Shown here: positions 1-10,740 of the stretch, one piece after another | Numbering within the stretch: position 1 is the stretch's first letter | How the letters are laid out: each line of letters opens with the position of its first letter | Origin: Kentomonas sorsogonicus | Taxonomy: Eukaryota > Euglenozoa > Kinetoplastea > Trypanosomatida > Trypanosomatidae | Reading direction: 5' to 3' | NCBI GenBank assembly: GCA_030347455.1 | Contig: JAQOSZ010000110.1 | Span: 124,001 to 188,000, forward strand | Length of the DNA: 64,000 nucleotides | Notes under the pieces: generated by a model | Databases searched by the model: none | Told to the model about the DNA's origin: nothing | What the model saw: only the letters and a program-made list of their open reading frames with translations | Position numbers and translations under genes: made by a program

Positions 1-653
1 AGTGATAACTCAGGACAGGAGGAAAAAAAAACAAAAAAAAAGGCGAAGAGAGAGACAGAGACAGCGTCAACAATTGATACCAAAAACTATATAGAGAAAA
101 CACACAAAGATACGATAAAGGGTTCGGAATACCTTGATAACAAGAAAAATCCGATAGAGGATGATCCTACTGAAAGAAAAGACAAAAGAGGAGTAAAATA
201 AAATCAAGAAAGAAATAACGCTGGCAGAAGTTAGGGAGAGCGACGAGAAAAATCTGACTGGAGGGTCGAGTGGTTCATAAGCTTTAACTCGGGTGAGAAT
301 AAGTGGCGGCCAGAAGCTAAGAGGGAGCGTCAGTGAAAAGGAAAAAAGAGGCGATGTACAACAACAACAATATGACTTCGTCGCATACCGCGAGAAACCT
401 AGAAAAATACAGAAAAATAGAAACAAAAGAAACGCGAATTAATGGGAGGGAGGGGGAGGGAGAGTGTGCCAACAACGATTTCAACAACAAAAACAAAACG
501 AATTAGAGTCAGAGTGACACAGATAAGAAGATACTGGAACTTCAGAAGTAGGCGAAGGTTTATGCGTGTGATGACATGAGACAGGTAAGCGAGGAACCTA
601 TAATCTCATTCTATCTGCATAGACCACCGGGGCATTCAAAAGTACGTCTCGCC
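1..653. other. Spacer downstream of the M20 array
   Basis: No gene is supported here. The plus strand is strongly purine-rich, with a G/A-only run near 443-465, so the transcribed minus strand carries polypyrimidine stretches. In a kinetoplastid this fits the trans-splice acceptor region of the next gene to the left, outside the window, and the poly(A) region of M20 copy 1. Short open frames in this stretch are Phe/Ser/Leu-rich translations of purine runs and look non-coding. Confidence 0.6.
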
Positions 654-1883
654 TCACAGCTTCGCCGGAGCATTGGGGGCAATCAGCAGCTCGTGAATAA
701 TACCGTAGTGCACCTTCACGCCCGTCTTCATCGCGTCCTCGTCCACCTTGAACTTGGGGTTGTGATTCATCGGCGTGCAGCCCTTCTCTTCGTTATAGCA
801 CCCGATGAACAGATAGTTGCCGGGACAGCAGTTGGCAAAAGCGCTGAAGTCTTCAGATCCCTTAACCGGAGCAGAAAGCTGGATGATGCCCTGAGGATCA
901 ATCACCTGTGGCAGCGCGCGCATGACGACAGAATACGCGTCGTCATGGTTGAACGTCACCGCGTACCCCGCCGGACCCTTGACGATACACTTGGCGCCGT
1001 ACGCAGCCGTTACATTCTCAGAAATGCGCTTTATGGACGCCAGAGCGGTCTCGCGAACCTTCATGTCAGAGTTGCGCAGAGAGCACTTGAGCTCGCACTC
1101 GTCCGGAATGACGTTGAAGCTGTCGGAGCTCGACTTGATCGTGGAGACAGTGAAGACGGGGGCCTTCTCCCCGGGAGTTAAGCGCGACACCACCTGCTGC
1201 AGAGACACCACCAGCTGCGCCGCGATCGCGTTGGGGTCGATCGCGTACTCCGGCATCGACGCGTGCCCGCCGCGGCCGATCACACGGATGCTGAAGTTAT
1301 CTGCGCTGTTCATCATCGCGCCGCGCCGCACAATGACCTTTCCGGCAGTCGCACTCGGCAGCGGTGCCACGTGCTGACCGAAGACAAGCTTCACATCCTT
1401 CATCACACCGGCTTTGACCATCTCCTGCGCTCCCCCCGGCTGCACCTCCTCGGCGTGCTGGAAGAGGAAGCGCACGGTGCCGCGGATGCGCGGCTGCTCC
1501 GCCAGCAGCAGCTTCACCGCGCCGAGCAGCATCGCCGCGTGCGTGTCGTGCCCGCACGCGTGCATCACGCCGTCCTTCTTCGACTTGAACGGCACGTCAG
1601 CCAGCTCGTGCACGGGCAGCGCGTCGTGGTCGGCGCGCAGCGCAATGATCGGCCCGGGCCCCGCGCCGCCCTCCAGGTCCGCCACAACGCACACGGGAAG
1701 GGGGCGGGAGATCTTCAGCTTCTTGCCGGCGTCCATCTTGCGCAGCTCAGTCTCGATGTAGTCCGCCGTCGGTTTCTCCGCCCACGCCAAATCCGGATTA
1801 GCATGGATGTGGCGGCGCCACTTGAGGACGTCCGCGTGCTGACCCTCCACGGCCGCGTCGAGCTTGCTGCGGTCAACGGGCAT
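654..1883 (-). CDS. M20-family N-acyl-amino acid amidohydrolase, array copy 1
   Basis: 409-residue zinc metallohydrolase of the M20 aminoacylase/amidohydrolase family, expected to cleave N-acyl (or peptide) amide bonds. Family motifs in order: ALRADHDALPVHE, GVMHACGHDTHAAMLLGA (metal-ligand Cys/His), FLFQHAEE (catalytic Glu), FGQHVAPLP (His ligand), the dimerisation domain from GRGGHASMPEYAIDPNAI, EDFSAFANCCPGNY and NHNPKFKVDED near the C-terminus. An upstream in-frame extension exists, but the ATG giving MPVDRSKLDA matches the other four copies, so it is taken as the start. The C-terminal tripeptide AKL fits a PTS1 glycosomal signal. The closest relative in the array is copy 2 (shared HADVLKWRRHIHANPDLAWA N-terminus). 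Family is confident; substrate is unknown. Confidence 0.93.
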   Translation of the reverse strand: MPVDRSKLDAAVEGQHADVLKWRRHIHANPDLAWAEKPTADYIETELRKMDAGKKLKISRPLPVCVVADLEGGAGPGPIIALRADHDALPVHELADVPFKSKKDGVMHACGHDTHAAMLLGAVKLLLAEQPRIRGTVRFLFQHAEEVQPGGAQEMVKAGVMKDVKLVFGQHVAPLPSATAGKVIVRRGAMMNSADNFSIRVIGRGGHASMPEYAIDPNAIAAQLVVSLQQVVSRLTPGEKAPVFTVSTIKSSSDSFNVIPDECELKCSLRNSDMKVRETALASIKRISENVTAAYGAKCIVKGPAGYAVTFNHDDAYSVVMRALPQVIDPQGIIQLSAPVKGSEDFSAFANCCPGNYLFIGCYNEEKGCTPMNHNPKFKVDEDAMKTGVKVHYGIIHELLIAPNAPAKL

Positions 1884-3077
1884 TGGTATTTGGTACGATA
1901 GTGAAGGTAAGGAAGAGGTCAAGAAGGTTGTAGTGAGGCGAAGAAGAAAGATTTGTGATATTCTCACGAAGGAATTACGTGTGGAAGCCTTTACGTCCTT
2001 TTTCTTTCTGTGTTGACACGTGCAGAGGGAAGTGTGTGAAGCATGAGTACGAGAGAATATAGTGAGCGCTTTATCATAAGAGGGCTGGGGGACCAAGAAG
2101 TCCGACAAAGAAACAGACAACAGCAGTGATCAGCTCTGGTGTGTGCTGCGGAAAAAAAAATAAACCACATGCAAGATCACTGGCATCCAGAATACGTGAA
2201 GATAGCAGATAATAAACCCCCAGGTAAACGCCAGTATGACTCCTTCTGTAGCATGATGGGATCTCAGGCAAAAAGGCGTACATGTACGTCCGTTGCAGAA
2301 GCACATTCATCAAAAGAAGGAAGCAAATAGTGTCACTTGCTCGCATGTTACCCCTAAAAAAGCTAGGTGATATACGAACACCTCTCCGTTTTACCTTCTT
2401 CCTCTTCTTCATTTTCTTTTTTTTTGGACCGATGCGTCAACTGTGGCAAATAAAGTGGTGTTAGTCAGTGCTAAAGAGAGACTATCTCCGACGTATGGGT
2501 CCATACTAAACTACGTAAACGCCAGTGTGACAAGAAAAAAAAACATCTTTTTTTTAGAAATTTGAGCATACGGTAAGAGAAACAATAAAATTACGACGGA
2601 GAGTGAAAAGTTGGGGATCAGCGCTAAATCAGAAAAATGAAACAGATTATAAAACAAATCAAAAAAAAAAAAAAAGAATTGTCGAATTAGGGTTGCATGA
2701 TAGAAAAAGTCTCAACATTGGAAGAAGTACCAGCGTCCTCCCGCGTCAATGATCATGACTTTTTTATCAGCGCGTGTTTGTTGAGACGAGCACAGTGCAA
2801 GATACAAGAGTCAGATCGAAGGTGCCAACAAGGCGGAGGTGAAAAAAAAAGAGAGAAGAAAGGTTAAACTTGACTAAACGAATGGTAGGTAAGAACAACA
2901 AAAAAAAAAGGAAGAAGAACAACACGAGGTGAAAGAAAAAAAAAATGAAGCACTTCGTAAAAGAAAACCAGTTGAGATATACTCACGATAACGAAAAAAA
3001 GAACAACATCGGCGAAGCGCAGAGACAGAAAAAACAAAATACTCATGTGTCCATACGAATTAAAAGAAGGGTACACT
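1884..3077. other. Intergenic spacer, M20 copies 2 to 1
   Basis: AT-rich spacer with several poly(A)/poly(T) runs (for example near 2150, 2415, 2550 and 2660). It should hold the poly(A) site of copy 2 and the spliced-leader acceptor of copy 1. Purine-rich plus-strand stretches near 2840-2945 are candidate polypyrimidine tracts on the minus strand. I see no resemblance to the other spacers of the array and no gene. Confidence 0.6.
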
Positions 3078-4307
3078 TCAGAGCTTCGACTGACCACTGG
3101 GGGCGATCAGCAGCTCGTGGACAATTCCGTAATGCACCTTTACGCCAACCTTGAGGGCGTCCTCATCCACCTTGAACTTGGGGTTGTGATTGAAGGGCGT
3201 GCAGCCCTGCTGGTCATTGTAGCACCCGATGAGTAAGTAATTACCGGGGCAGCAGTTGGCAAAAGCGCTGAAGTCCTCAGAACCTTTGAGAGGATACGTC
3301 ATCTCGATTACGTCTTCCTTCGGGATCACCTGCGGCAGCGCGCGCATCGCCACAGAGTACGCGTCGTCGTGATTGAACGTGACCGCGTACCCAGGAGTTC
3401 CCTTAATTTCGCACTTGGCGCCGTACGCAGCCGTTACATTCTCAGAAATGCGCTTTATGGACGCCAGAGCGGTCTCGCGAACCTTCATGTCAGAGTTGCG
3501 CAGAGAGCACTTGAGCTCGCACTCGTCCGGAATGACGTTGAAGCTGTCGGAGCTCGACTTGATAGTGGAGACGGTGAAGACGGGGGCCTTCTCCCCGGGA
3601 GTTAAGCGCGACACCACCTGCTGCAGAGACACCACCAGCTGCGCCGCGATCGCGTTGGGGTCGATCGCGTACTCTGGCATCGACGCGTGCCCGCCGCGGC
3701 CGATCACACGGATGCTGAAGTTATCGCTGCTGTATAGCATCGGTCCGGGACGCACTAGCACCTTCCCGGCGGTGGCGCCAGGCAGCGGCATCACATGCTG
3801 TCCGAAGACCAGCTTCACGCCTTCCATAACACCGGCTTTGACCATCTCCTGCGCTCCGCCAGGCTGCACCTCCTCGGCGTGCTGGAAGAGGAAGCGCACG
3901 GTGCCGCGGATGCGCGGCTGCTCCGCCAGCAGCAGCTTCACCGCGCCGAGCAGCATCGCCGCGTGCGTGTCGTGCCCGCACGCGTGCATCACGCCGTCCT
4001 TCTTCGACTTGAACGGCACGTCAGCCAGCTCGTGCACGGGCAGCGCGTCGTGGTCGGCGCGCAGCGCAATGATCGGCCCGGGCCCCGCGCCGCCCGTCAG
4101 GTCAGCCACAACGCACACGGGAAGGGGGCGGGAGATCTTCAGCTTCTTGCCGGCGTCCATCTTGCGCAGCTCAGCCTCGATGTAGTCCGCCGTCGGTTTC
4201 TCCGCCCACGCCAAATCCGGATTAGCATGGATGTGGCGGCGCCACTTGAGGACGTCCGCGTGCTGACCCTCCACGGCCGCGTCGAGCTTGCTGCGGTCAA
4301 CGGGCAT
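3078..4307 (-). CDS. M20-family N-acyl-amino acid amidohydrolase, array copy 2
   Basis: Full-length 409-residue paralogue with every M20 motif: RADHDALPVHE, GVMHACGHDTHAAM, FLFQHAEE, FGQHVMPLPG, GRGGHASMPE, EDFSAFANCCPGNY, NHNPKFKVDED. The N-terminal third is nearly identical to copy 1. The central segment, with GATAGKVLVRPGPMLYS, matches copies 4 and 5 instead, so the gene is mosaic. It ends in SKL, the canonical PTS1 tripeptide, giving the strongest glycosome prediction of the array. The reading frame is clean. The exact substrate (acetyl-amino acid, dipeptide or other amide) cannot be read from sequence. Confidence 0.93.
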   Translation of the reverse strand: MPVDRSKLDAAVEGQHADVLKWRRHIHANPDLAWAEKPTADYIEAELRKMDAGKKLKISRPLPVCVVADLTGGAGPGPIIALRADHDALPVHELADVPFKSKKDGVMHACGHDTHAAMLLGAVKLLLAEQPRIRGTVRFLFQHAEEVQPGGAQEMVKAGVMEGVKLVFGQHVMPLPGATAGKVLVRPGPMLYSSDNFSIRVIGRGGHASMPEYAIDPNAIAAQLVVSLQQVVSRLTPGEKAPVFTVSTIKSSSDSFNVIPDECELKCSLRNSDMKVRETALASIKRISENVTAAYGAKCEIKGTPGYAVTFNHDDAYSVAMRALPQVIPKEDVIEMTYPLKGSEDFSAFANCCPGNYLLIGCYNDQQGCTPFNHNPKFKVDEDALKVGVKVHYGIVHELLIAPSGQSKL

Positions 4308-4855
4308 TGGTTATATGAGTAAACGTGTTGTTGGTGATAATGTGGATGAACCAGTCGTTTTAACCGATAGGTATGAATAGAAGGCAAGGAAAAGAGTACA
4401 AAAAATAAACTTTCAACCTGTAGATTGCCAACAACGCAGGAGAAGAGGGGAGGGGAGAAAGGAGATGGTATACAGAAGTAGGATGTTGACAGTGCGCGGA
4501 CAGATTGGTCAGGGGGTCGCTAGTGGGTCTTTCGTCAATGCGACAAGAGCGGTCGGAGAGAGGAGAAAAAGTGGGAGAAAGTTCTCGACAAGTTGTTACG
4601 GCATGAAGCAACCACTGTTTTTTTTTCTGCAGGAGGTAATCGTGATCATAGTTCACCGTATCTCAAGAAGGATGCAGCGCACCTCGTCAGCCCAAAGGCA
4701 ATGCCCGTTATGCTGGTGGATCATACAAGTTTTAATTTGCAGACTATGCCCGACTTTGAAGTTGAAACGATAAAAAAAAAAAAGAATGAAGAAAGACAAG
4801 GAAAAAAAAAAGCGAGGTGGAGGGTGAAAACAATTCAAAACGCATTCATCGATGG

Positions 4856-4909
<54 letters not shown>

Positions 4910-5586
4910 CAATAATATAACGATAAATGCATGACGTGCAAGAAGGTCTCGACAAAAAACCGGATTTGAGTACGAAAAAAAAAAGATAGTAAGCAACTTT
5001 TTTGCAACACAAAAATAAGGTTTTGTTCGTTTCTTTTATTTGGGTCTGAAACGAGTACGATATTAGAAGAGACGAAAATAATACGCAATGAGTTCTGTAT
5101 GCTCAACAAAATACGAACAAGATCTTAAAATATCGAATACGGCTTCCAACACAGAGTACAACGCGGATTGGGTGGAGTGTGTAGAAAGTGAAGAGTCCCT
5201 TGAGCACAAGCAAACGCACGTACTTGAAAACCTTGAAATGTGTAAGGCAAGAACGCGGCACGTTCAGAATACTTCTCCAAAAAGGAAAGCATTGAGCATG
5301 ATAATCCCACAGCACAACAATACTGGCAAGGATGCTGGCCAGTGCCTTGAAACTTGAGAGCTAAAAACGGAGAAGACAGAAACTCCAAATTCCGTAAGAG
5401 CGAACAAACAATTCGCATGCAGAAGTGTAAAAGATAACAAAATATGATACAAGAAACGATAGCAGGACCGCGTGGGGTCTCGCCGAAGCGCTTCGCGTGT
5501 GAGTCTCTTCGGTCGTCCGAATGTCCATACTCAATTTCCTTCTCTCTACACTGCTCTCGGCAAGCAGGCTACGAAACGTCGCGTAC
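4308..5586. other. Intergenic spacer, M20 copies 3 to 2
   Basis: AT-rich spacer with a long (GA)n microsatellite at 4858-4904 and several A runs. No coding sequence is supported. An 89-codon plus-strand frame at 5088-5357 has no recognisable domain, runs against the gene direction and uses AT-rich codons unlike the real genes here. Confidence 0.6.
4858..4904. repeat. (GA)n dinucleotide microsatellite, (CT)n on the transcribed strand
   Basis: About 23 perfect AG units. On the minus strand it is a pure polypyrimidine tract some 550 nt upstream of the copy 2 start codon. It is a plausible trans-splicing tract for copy 2, though this use is inferred. Confidence 0.9.
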
Positions 5587-6816
5587 TCACAGCTTCGCCG
5601 GAGCACTGGGGGCAATCAGCAGTTCGTGAATGATACCATAATGCACCTTTACGCCAACCTTGAGGGCGTCTTCATCCACCTTGAACTTGGGGTTGTGATT
5701 AAAGGGGGTGCAGCCCTGCTGGTCGTTGTAACACCCGATGAACAGATAGTTGCCGGGACAGCAGTTGGCAAAAGCGCTGAAGTCCTCAGCTGTCTTCATA
5801 GCACTGGGTTGTTGCACAATGTCCTTCCCATCAATGACCTGCGGCAGCGCGCGCATCGCCACAGAGTACGCGTCGTCGTGATTGAACGTCACGGCATACC
5901 CAGGAGGCGTCTTGATTTCGCACTTGGCGCCGTACGCGGCGGTCACATGCTCGGTGATGCGCCTGATAGCGGTCATCGCCGTCTCCCGCACCTTGGGGTC
6001 CACGTTGCGCAGAGAGCACTTGAGCTCGCACTCGTCCGGAATGACGTTGAAGCTGTCGGAGCTCGACTTGATAGTGGAGACGGTGAAGACGGGGGCCTTC
6101 TCCCCGGGAGTTAAGCGCGACACCACCTGCTGCAGAGACACCACCAGCTGCGCCGCGATCGCGTTGGGGTCGATCGCGTACTCCGGCATCGACGCGTGCC
6201 CGCCGCGGCCGATCACGCGGATGTGGAAACGGTCAGAGCTTGCCATCATCGCGCCGCGCCGCACAACGACCTTGCCTGCGGGGGCGTAGGGAAGAGGAAA
6301 GACATGAGAGCCGAATACCAGCTTCACATCTTTCATCACCCCAGCCTTCACCATCTCCTGCGCTCCCCCCGGCTGCACCTCCTCGGCGTGCTGGAAGAGG
6401 AAGCGCACGGTGCCGCGGATGCGCGGCTGCTCCGCCAGCAGCAGCTTCGCCGCGCCCAGCAGCATCGCCGCGTGCGTGTCGTGCCCGCACGCGTGCATCA
6501 CGCCGTCCTTCTTCGACTTGAACGGCACGTCAGCCAGCTCGTGCACCGGCAGCGCGTCGATGTCGGCGCGCAGCGCAATGGTCGGTCCGGGCCCCGCGCC
6601 GCCCTTCAGGTCCGCCACAACGCACACGGGAAGGGGGCGGGAGATCTTCAGCTTCTTGCCGGCGTCCATCTTGCGCAGCTCAGTCTCGATGTAGTCCGCC
6701 GTCGGTTTCTCCTGGAAGGAGAGGTCGGGATTCGAGTGAATGTGGCGGCGCCAGTGAAGCACCTGCGCGTGCACACCCTCCACGGCCGCGTCGAGCTTGC
6801 TGCGGTCAACTGGCAT
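5587..6816 (-). CDS. M20-family N-acyl-amino acid amidohydrolase, array copy 3
   Basis: Intact 409-residue M20 paralogue with all motifs, and the most divergent in the active-site half. It reads RADIDALPVHE where the other four copies have RADHDALPVHE, and FGSHVFPLPYAPAGKVVVRR where copies 2, 4 and 5 have FGQHVMPLPGATAGKVLVRP. The N-terminus (HAQVLHWRRHIHSNPDLSFQ) is shared with copy 4. The C-terminus ends AKL, a PTS1-type signal. These substitutions lie near the metal site and the following loop, so this copy may differ in substrate from its sisters (inference). Confidence 0.93.
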   Translation of the reverse strand: MPVDRSKLDAAVEGVHAQVLHWRRHIHSNPDLSFQEKPTADYIETELRKMDAGKKLKISRPLPVCVVADLKGGAGPGPTIALRADIDALPVHELADVPFKSKKDGVMHACGHDTHAAMLLGAAKLLLAEQPRIRGTVRFLFQHAEEVQPGGAQEMVKAGVMKDVKLVFGSHVFPLPYAPAGKVVVRRGAMMASSDRFHIRVIGRGGHASMPEYAIDPNAIAAQLVVSLQQVVSRLTPGEKAPVFTVSTIKSSSDSFNVIPDECELKCSLRNVDPKVRETAMTAIRRITEHVTAAYGAKCEIKTPPGYAVTFNHDDAYSVAMRALPQVIDGKDIVQQPSAMKTAEDFSAFANCCPGNYLFIGCYNDQQGCTPFNHNPKFKVDEDALKVGVKVHYGIIHELLIAPSAPAKL

Positions 6817-8117
6817 ACTGGGCGTGACGTGGTGCGGTGAGAAGGTATAAGATAAAGAAAACTACACCAGAATGGAAAAAGAAACTCTGTTTGTTTCGAT
6901 GCGTAACGACTTCAAAAAAAAAAATAATAATAATAATAATAATAAGCACGCGGCTGTGAGAGTGTGTTCGGTTCGTAGAGAGAGTGTACAGAGAAGTGTA
7001 GAGTGCGTGCGGTGCGTCGAAGAAAATGAGACCTCTATTTCCAATGGCAATTGCTCGCTCTAACAATAATTGAACAACGGTTAACAAAAAAAAAAAATAA
7101 TAATCAATTGCAGCGCACTTTCGGCATAGAGTATGTTATGACTTGCATACAAAAGATGCGATGGTCTTGACAGCAGTCCAAAAGGATTCACAAGAAAAGA
7201 GAGAGACATCGGGGGGCATCGATGAAGTTAGTTTTAGCTGTTTACAAGACGTGAAATAGGAAATACACTTGCTTCACATTTATTTCGGTCTTTGTATGTT
7301 TCAAAGTTTCATCTACGTGGATGAATCGACTTGAAAACAGAAAAGAATAAGGAGGTGAACATTATAATGAAAATGAAACCGCTTTCTAATCTCCGAAAAT
7401 TTTGCTAGATGACACCGCTGCGTAATTGCATGAACTAAACAGAGTGGAAAGGTAAACAAAAAAAAATGCAGTGCGGCTAGAAATAAAGGAGTGAGGAACA
7501 ACGATAAAAGGTTCGCCTTTTAATGAACAATGTCGTTTGCGTCCCCATCTGAAAACGGGTTGGGCTGAAGACTCAGCGTAGTTTTCAGAAGAAAAAAGAC
7601 GTAAGTAAAAACGATACTGAGAAGGAAAGAAGGGTGGAGGGGGACTTTGCATCCAAAAGAAAACAATGAGGAAAGAAAAAGTAAGAACACTACCAAAAAT
7701 AATAATAATAATAAGCAAAAACTGACGAGAAATAGTGGGAAGACAACAAAAAGTAGTGAATATAGGTGCTAAGAAAAGTGCTAGGTAACTCGTAGAGCCA
7801 CGAGAAACAACGAGTCCCCTCATACACGATAAAATATAGTGAAAAAAGTATTTAAAGACGAAATCCTGTGAAAGAGCGACACACCATTGATATTTTTATG
7901 GCTCTGAGAGGCACATAATGACGATGAAGAAAGCAAGAAACGAAACAATAGATATAGAAAGTGAGGAGAAAAACATAAAAGCACAAAAAAAAAATCGCTC
8001 GTACTTGGTGCAACGACTGACGATAGACGGCAGATGGTGTTTAAACTATACTCATTCTCTCAGAGTGACTACGAAATTTGAGTACGCGGAGAGACGAAAT
8101 TGGTTAGGACTTAGCAC
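6817..8117. other. Intergenic spacer, M20 copies 4 to 3
   Basis: AT-rich spacer with an (AAT)n run near 6920-6945 and a second near 7697-7714, plus several poly(A) runs. A purine-rich plus-strand stretch near 7590-7690 is a candidate polypyrimidine tract on the minus strand. No gene is supported. Confidence 0.6.
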
Positions 8118-9347
8118 TTACAGTTTCGCATTTCCCGTAGGGGCAATCAACAGCTCGTGAATGATACCATAATGAACCTTCACACCCGTCTTCATCGCGT
8201 CCTCGTCCACCTTGAACTTGGGGTTGTGATTCATCGGCGTGCAGCCCTTCTCTTCGTTATAGCACCCGATAAACAGATAGTTGCCGGGGCAGCATTTGGC
8301 GAGCAGGGAGAAGTCCTCGCCCGCCTTGAGGGGGCTTACCTGCTGCACAATGTTCTCCCTGTCCACCACCTGCGGCAGGGCGCGCATCGCCACAGAGTAC
8401 GCCTCCGGGGCATTCATCGTCACTTCATAGCCGGGAACGCCTTTCATCTCATATTTAGCGCCGTACGCGGCCGTCACGTTCTCGCAGATGCGCTTGATAG
8501 CGGCGTATGAGTCCTCCCGCACCTTGGGATCGGAATTGCGGAACGAGCACTTGAGCTCGCACTCGTCCGGAATGACGTTGAAGCTGTCGGAGCTCGACTT
8601 GATGGAAGAGACAGTGAAGACGGGGGCCTTCTCCCCTGGAGTTAAACGAGACACCACCATCTGCAGAGACACCACCAGCTGCGCCGCGATCGCGTTGGGG
8701 TCGATCGCGTACTCCGGCATTGACGCGTGCCCGCCGCGGCCGATCACACGGATGCTGAAGTTATCGCTGCTGTATAGCATCGGTCCGGGACGCACTAGCA
8801 CCTTCCCGGCGGTGGCGCCAGGCAGCGGCATCACATGCTGTCCGAAGACCAGCTTCACGCCTTCCATCACGCCGGCTTTAATCATCTCGCGGGCGCCACC
8901 AGGATGCACCTCCTCGGCGTGCTGGAAGAGGAAGCGCACGGTGCCGCGGATGCGCGGCTGCTCCGCCAGCAGCAGCTTCGCCGCGCCGAGCAGCATCGCC
9001 GCGTGCGTGTCGTGCCCGCACGCGTGCATCACGCCGTCCTTCTTCGACTTGAACGGCACGTCAGCCAGCTCGTGCACGGGCAGCGCGTCGTGGTCGGCGC
9101 GCAGCGCAATGATCGGCCCGGGCCCCGCGCCGCCCTTCAGGTCCGCCACAACGCACACGGGAAGGGGGCGGGAGATCTTCAGCTTCTTGTCGGTGTCCAT
9201 CTTGCGCAGCTCAGCCTCGATGTAGTCCGCCGTCGGTTTCTCCTGGAAGGAGAGGTCGGGATTCGAGTGAATGTGGCGGCGCCAGTGAAGCACCTGCGCG
9301 TGCACACCCTCTACGGCGGCGTCGAGCTTGCTGCGGTCAACTGGCAT
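8118..9347 (-). CDS. M20-family N-acyl-amino acid amidohydrolase, array copy 4
   Basis: Intact 409-residue M20 paralogue. It is a clear mosaic: the N-terminal part (HAQVLHWRRHIHSNPDLSFQ) matches copy 3, the middle (HVMPLPGATAGKVLVRPGP) matches copies 2 and 5, and the C-terminal third has its own residues (KVREDSYAAIKRICENV, GEDFSLLAKCCPGNY). Metal-binding and catalytic motifs (GVMHACGHDTHAAM, FLFQHAEE) are retained. It ends NAKL, a PTS1-type terminus. It has HPGGAREMI where the others have QPGGAQEM or APGGAQEM. Confidence 0.93.
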   Translation of the reverse strand: MPVDRSKLDAAVEGVHAQVLHWRRHIHSNPDLSFQEKPTADYIEAELRKMDTDKKLKISRPLPVCVVADLKGGAGPGPIIALRADHDALPVHELADVPFKSKKDGVMHACGHDTHAAMLLGAAKLLLAEQPRIRGTVRFLFQHAEEVHPGGAREMIKAGVMEGVKLVFGQHVMPLPGATAGKVLVRPGPMLYSSDNFSIRVIGRGGHASMPEYAIDPNAIAAQLVVSLQMVVSRLTPGEKAPVFTVSSIKSSSDSFNVIPDECELKCSFRNSDPKVREDSYAAIKRICENVTAAYGAKYEMKGVPGYEVTMNAPEAYSVAMRALPQVVDRENIVQQVSPLKAGEDFSLLAKCCPGNYLFIGCYNEEKGCTPMNHNPKFKVDEDAMKTGVKVHYGIIHELLIAPTGNAKL

Positions 9348-10740
9348 ATGTTTTACTGCGTAAGGTGAATTGAGAAGAGTCCGACAGTGAGGTCGCCAAA
9401 CTTAGCGGTCTTGCTGATATCTGGGCGTGTGCACAGGTAGAGTATTTCAATCGAATCACTGTATAGCTTGTGTTATTTTTTTTCTTTTTTCTCTCTTTCC
9501 TAACTCTTCTGTTGAGAGAGTACATGATGGTGAAGTAAGAGCGCGGCATATTAGAGAAAGCGGGAAACTATGATATGAGGGTATGTTCTGGAAGCTACAA
9601 CGCTACGAATGAATGGTCCGGAGACGACCCCGCACAGTAGTGCAAGAACACAGAGCCTATCGTATGAATGACCCTGCCAACGCACCGAACATGTGAAGGA
9701 ACACGACGCGGTGGAATAATCAATGCGCGCCGCGTGTGCGCACTGCGGTACTTGTGAAGTGCAGACAAGATAAAACGATCAAGACGCTTCACACACACTG
9801 ATAATAAATAAATCTTTCGTCCTTGATGTTCTTGTCTTCCTTAAGTATCACGTTCTTCTCTTTCTTGTTTTTTTCCTCGAGTGTTCCACAGATTTTGTTT
9901 TAAAGGTGTCTTTTAAAGCCACAGAGGAAAAGCATTAATGAAAAAATCACTCACCTATGTTGCTGATCAACGATGCAATTGCAGCACGAATTAAAAAGAG
10001 TGAGAGGGGATCACACCTGCGATGCGTCGCGAGAGAGCCAGGGATGGTGTGTGCCGACAACGATAAAAAGTTTAACGTTCAACCTTATTGTTGTGCTGCG
10101 CATTGTATGTGAGTCGCGAAGCAATAATACTCTGACATTTGGGCCGAAAGGTAACAAGAAACAGCGACAACAAAGATAATAAATAATTAAATAACGAACA
10201 ACGAACAGCGCATCGCCAACGCTAGGTAAAATAGAAAATCAATTAAATAAGAAAAACGAAGATAAACAACAAGGAGAACAACAAAAATTAAAAATAAAGT
10301 GAATATATAAACTTACTGCACTGCAAACCTAGTTTCAATGCGGTTGATAAGTTTGCTGCGCGCCCCTGAACGCTGAGAGGCGCGCAAGCAAAAATATTGG
10401 GCATAAGACGTGCGATCCGAAGTTCATGTCACAATCCTCATGGAGAGACGGACATACTAAGTAGCGCATTGGCCCTATAGTAGAGGCAACTATGGTGCAG
10501 AAAGAGAGAGGGGAAAAAAAGAAGGGTGTACAGAGAGGAGAAACATTTAGTAAAGGGGAACAAAATCGAACAAAAGGGAAAAATTTGTAGAGAACACGAG
10601 AATCACTAGTCCTGTGCAGAAAGAAAAGCAACAGGGGGAAAACAACAGGCGCCTGGTGAGACTGACTCATGTGGAGTAGCCACAAGGCATCCTAAGGCAG
10701 AAAAATACGCCAGGAATAGTAATTAAAACTGCACTGCTAA
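9348..10740. other. Intergenic spacer, M20 copies 5 to 4
   Basis: AT-rich spacer. A purine run on the plus strand near 10498-10530 reads as polypyrimidine on the minus strand, about 210 nt past the copy 5 stop. This suits coupled polyadenylation of copy 5 and splicing of copy 4. No gene or RNA gene is recognised. Confidence 0.6.

Noticed and set aside
654-2120. Longer N-terminal form of M20 copy 1 (79 extra codons)
   Set aside because: The extension is AT-rich spacer sequence without counterpart in the other four copies, which all start at MPVDRSKL.
5088-5357. 89-codon plus-strand frame between M20 copies 2 and 3
   Set aside because: Opposite to all genes, AT-rich codon use, no domain, lies in a spacer.
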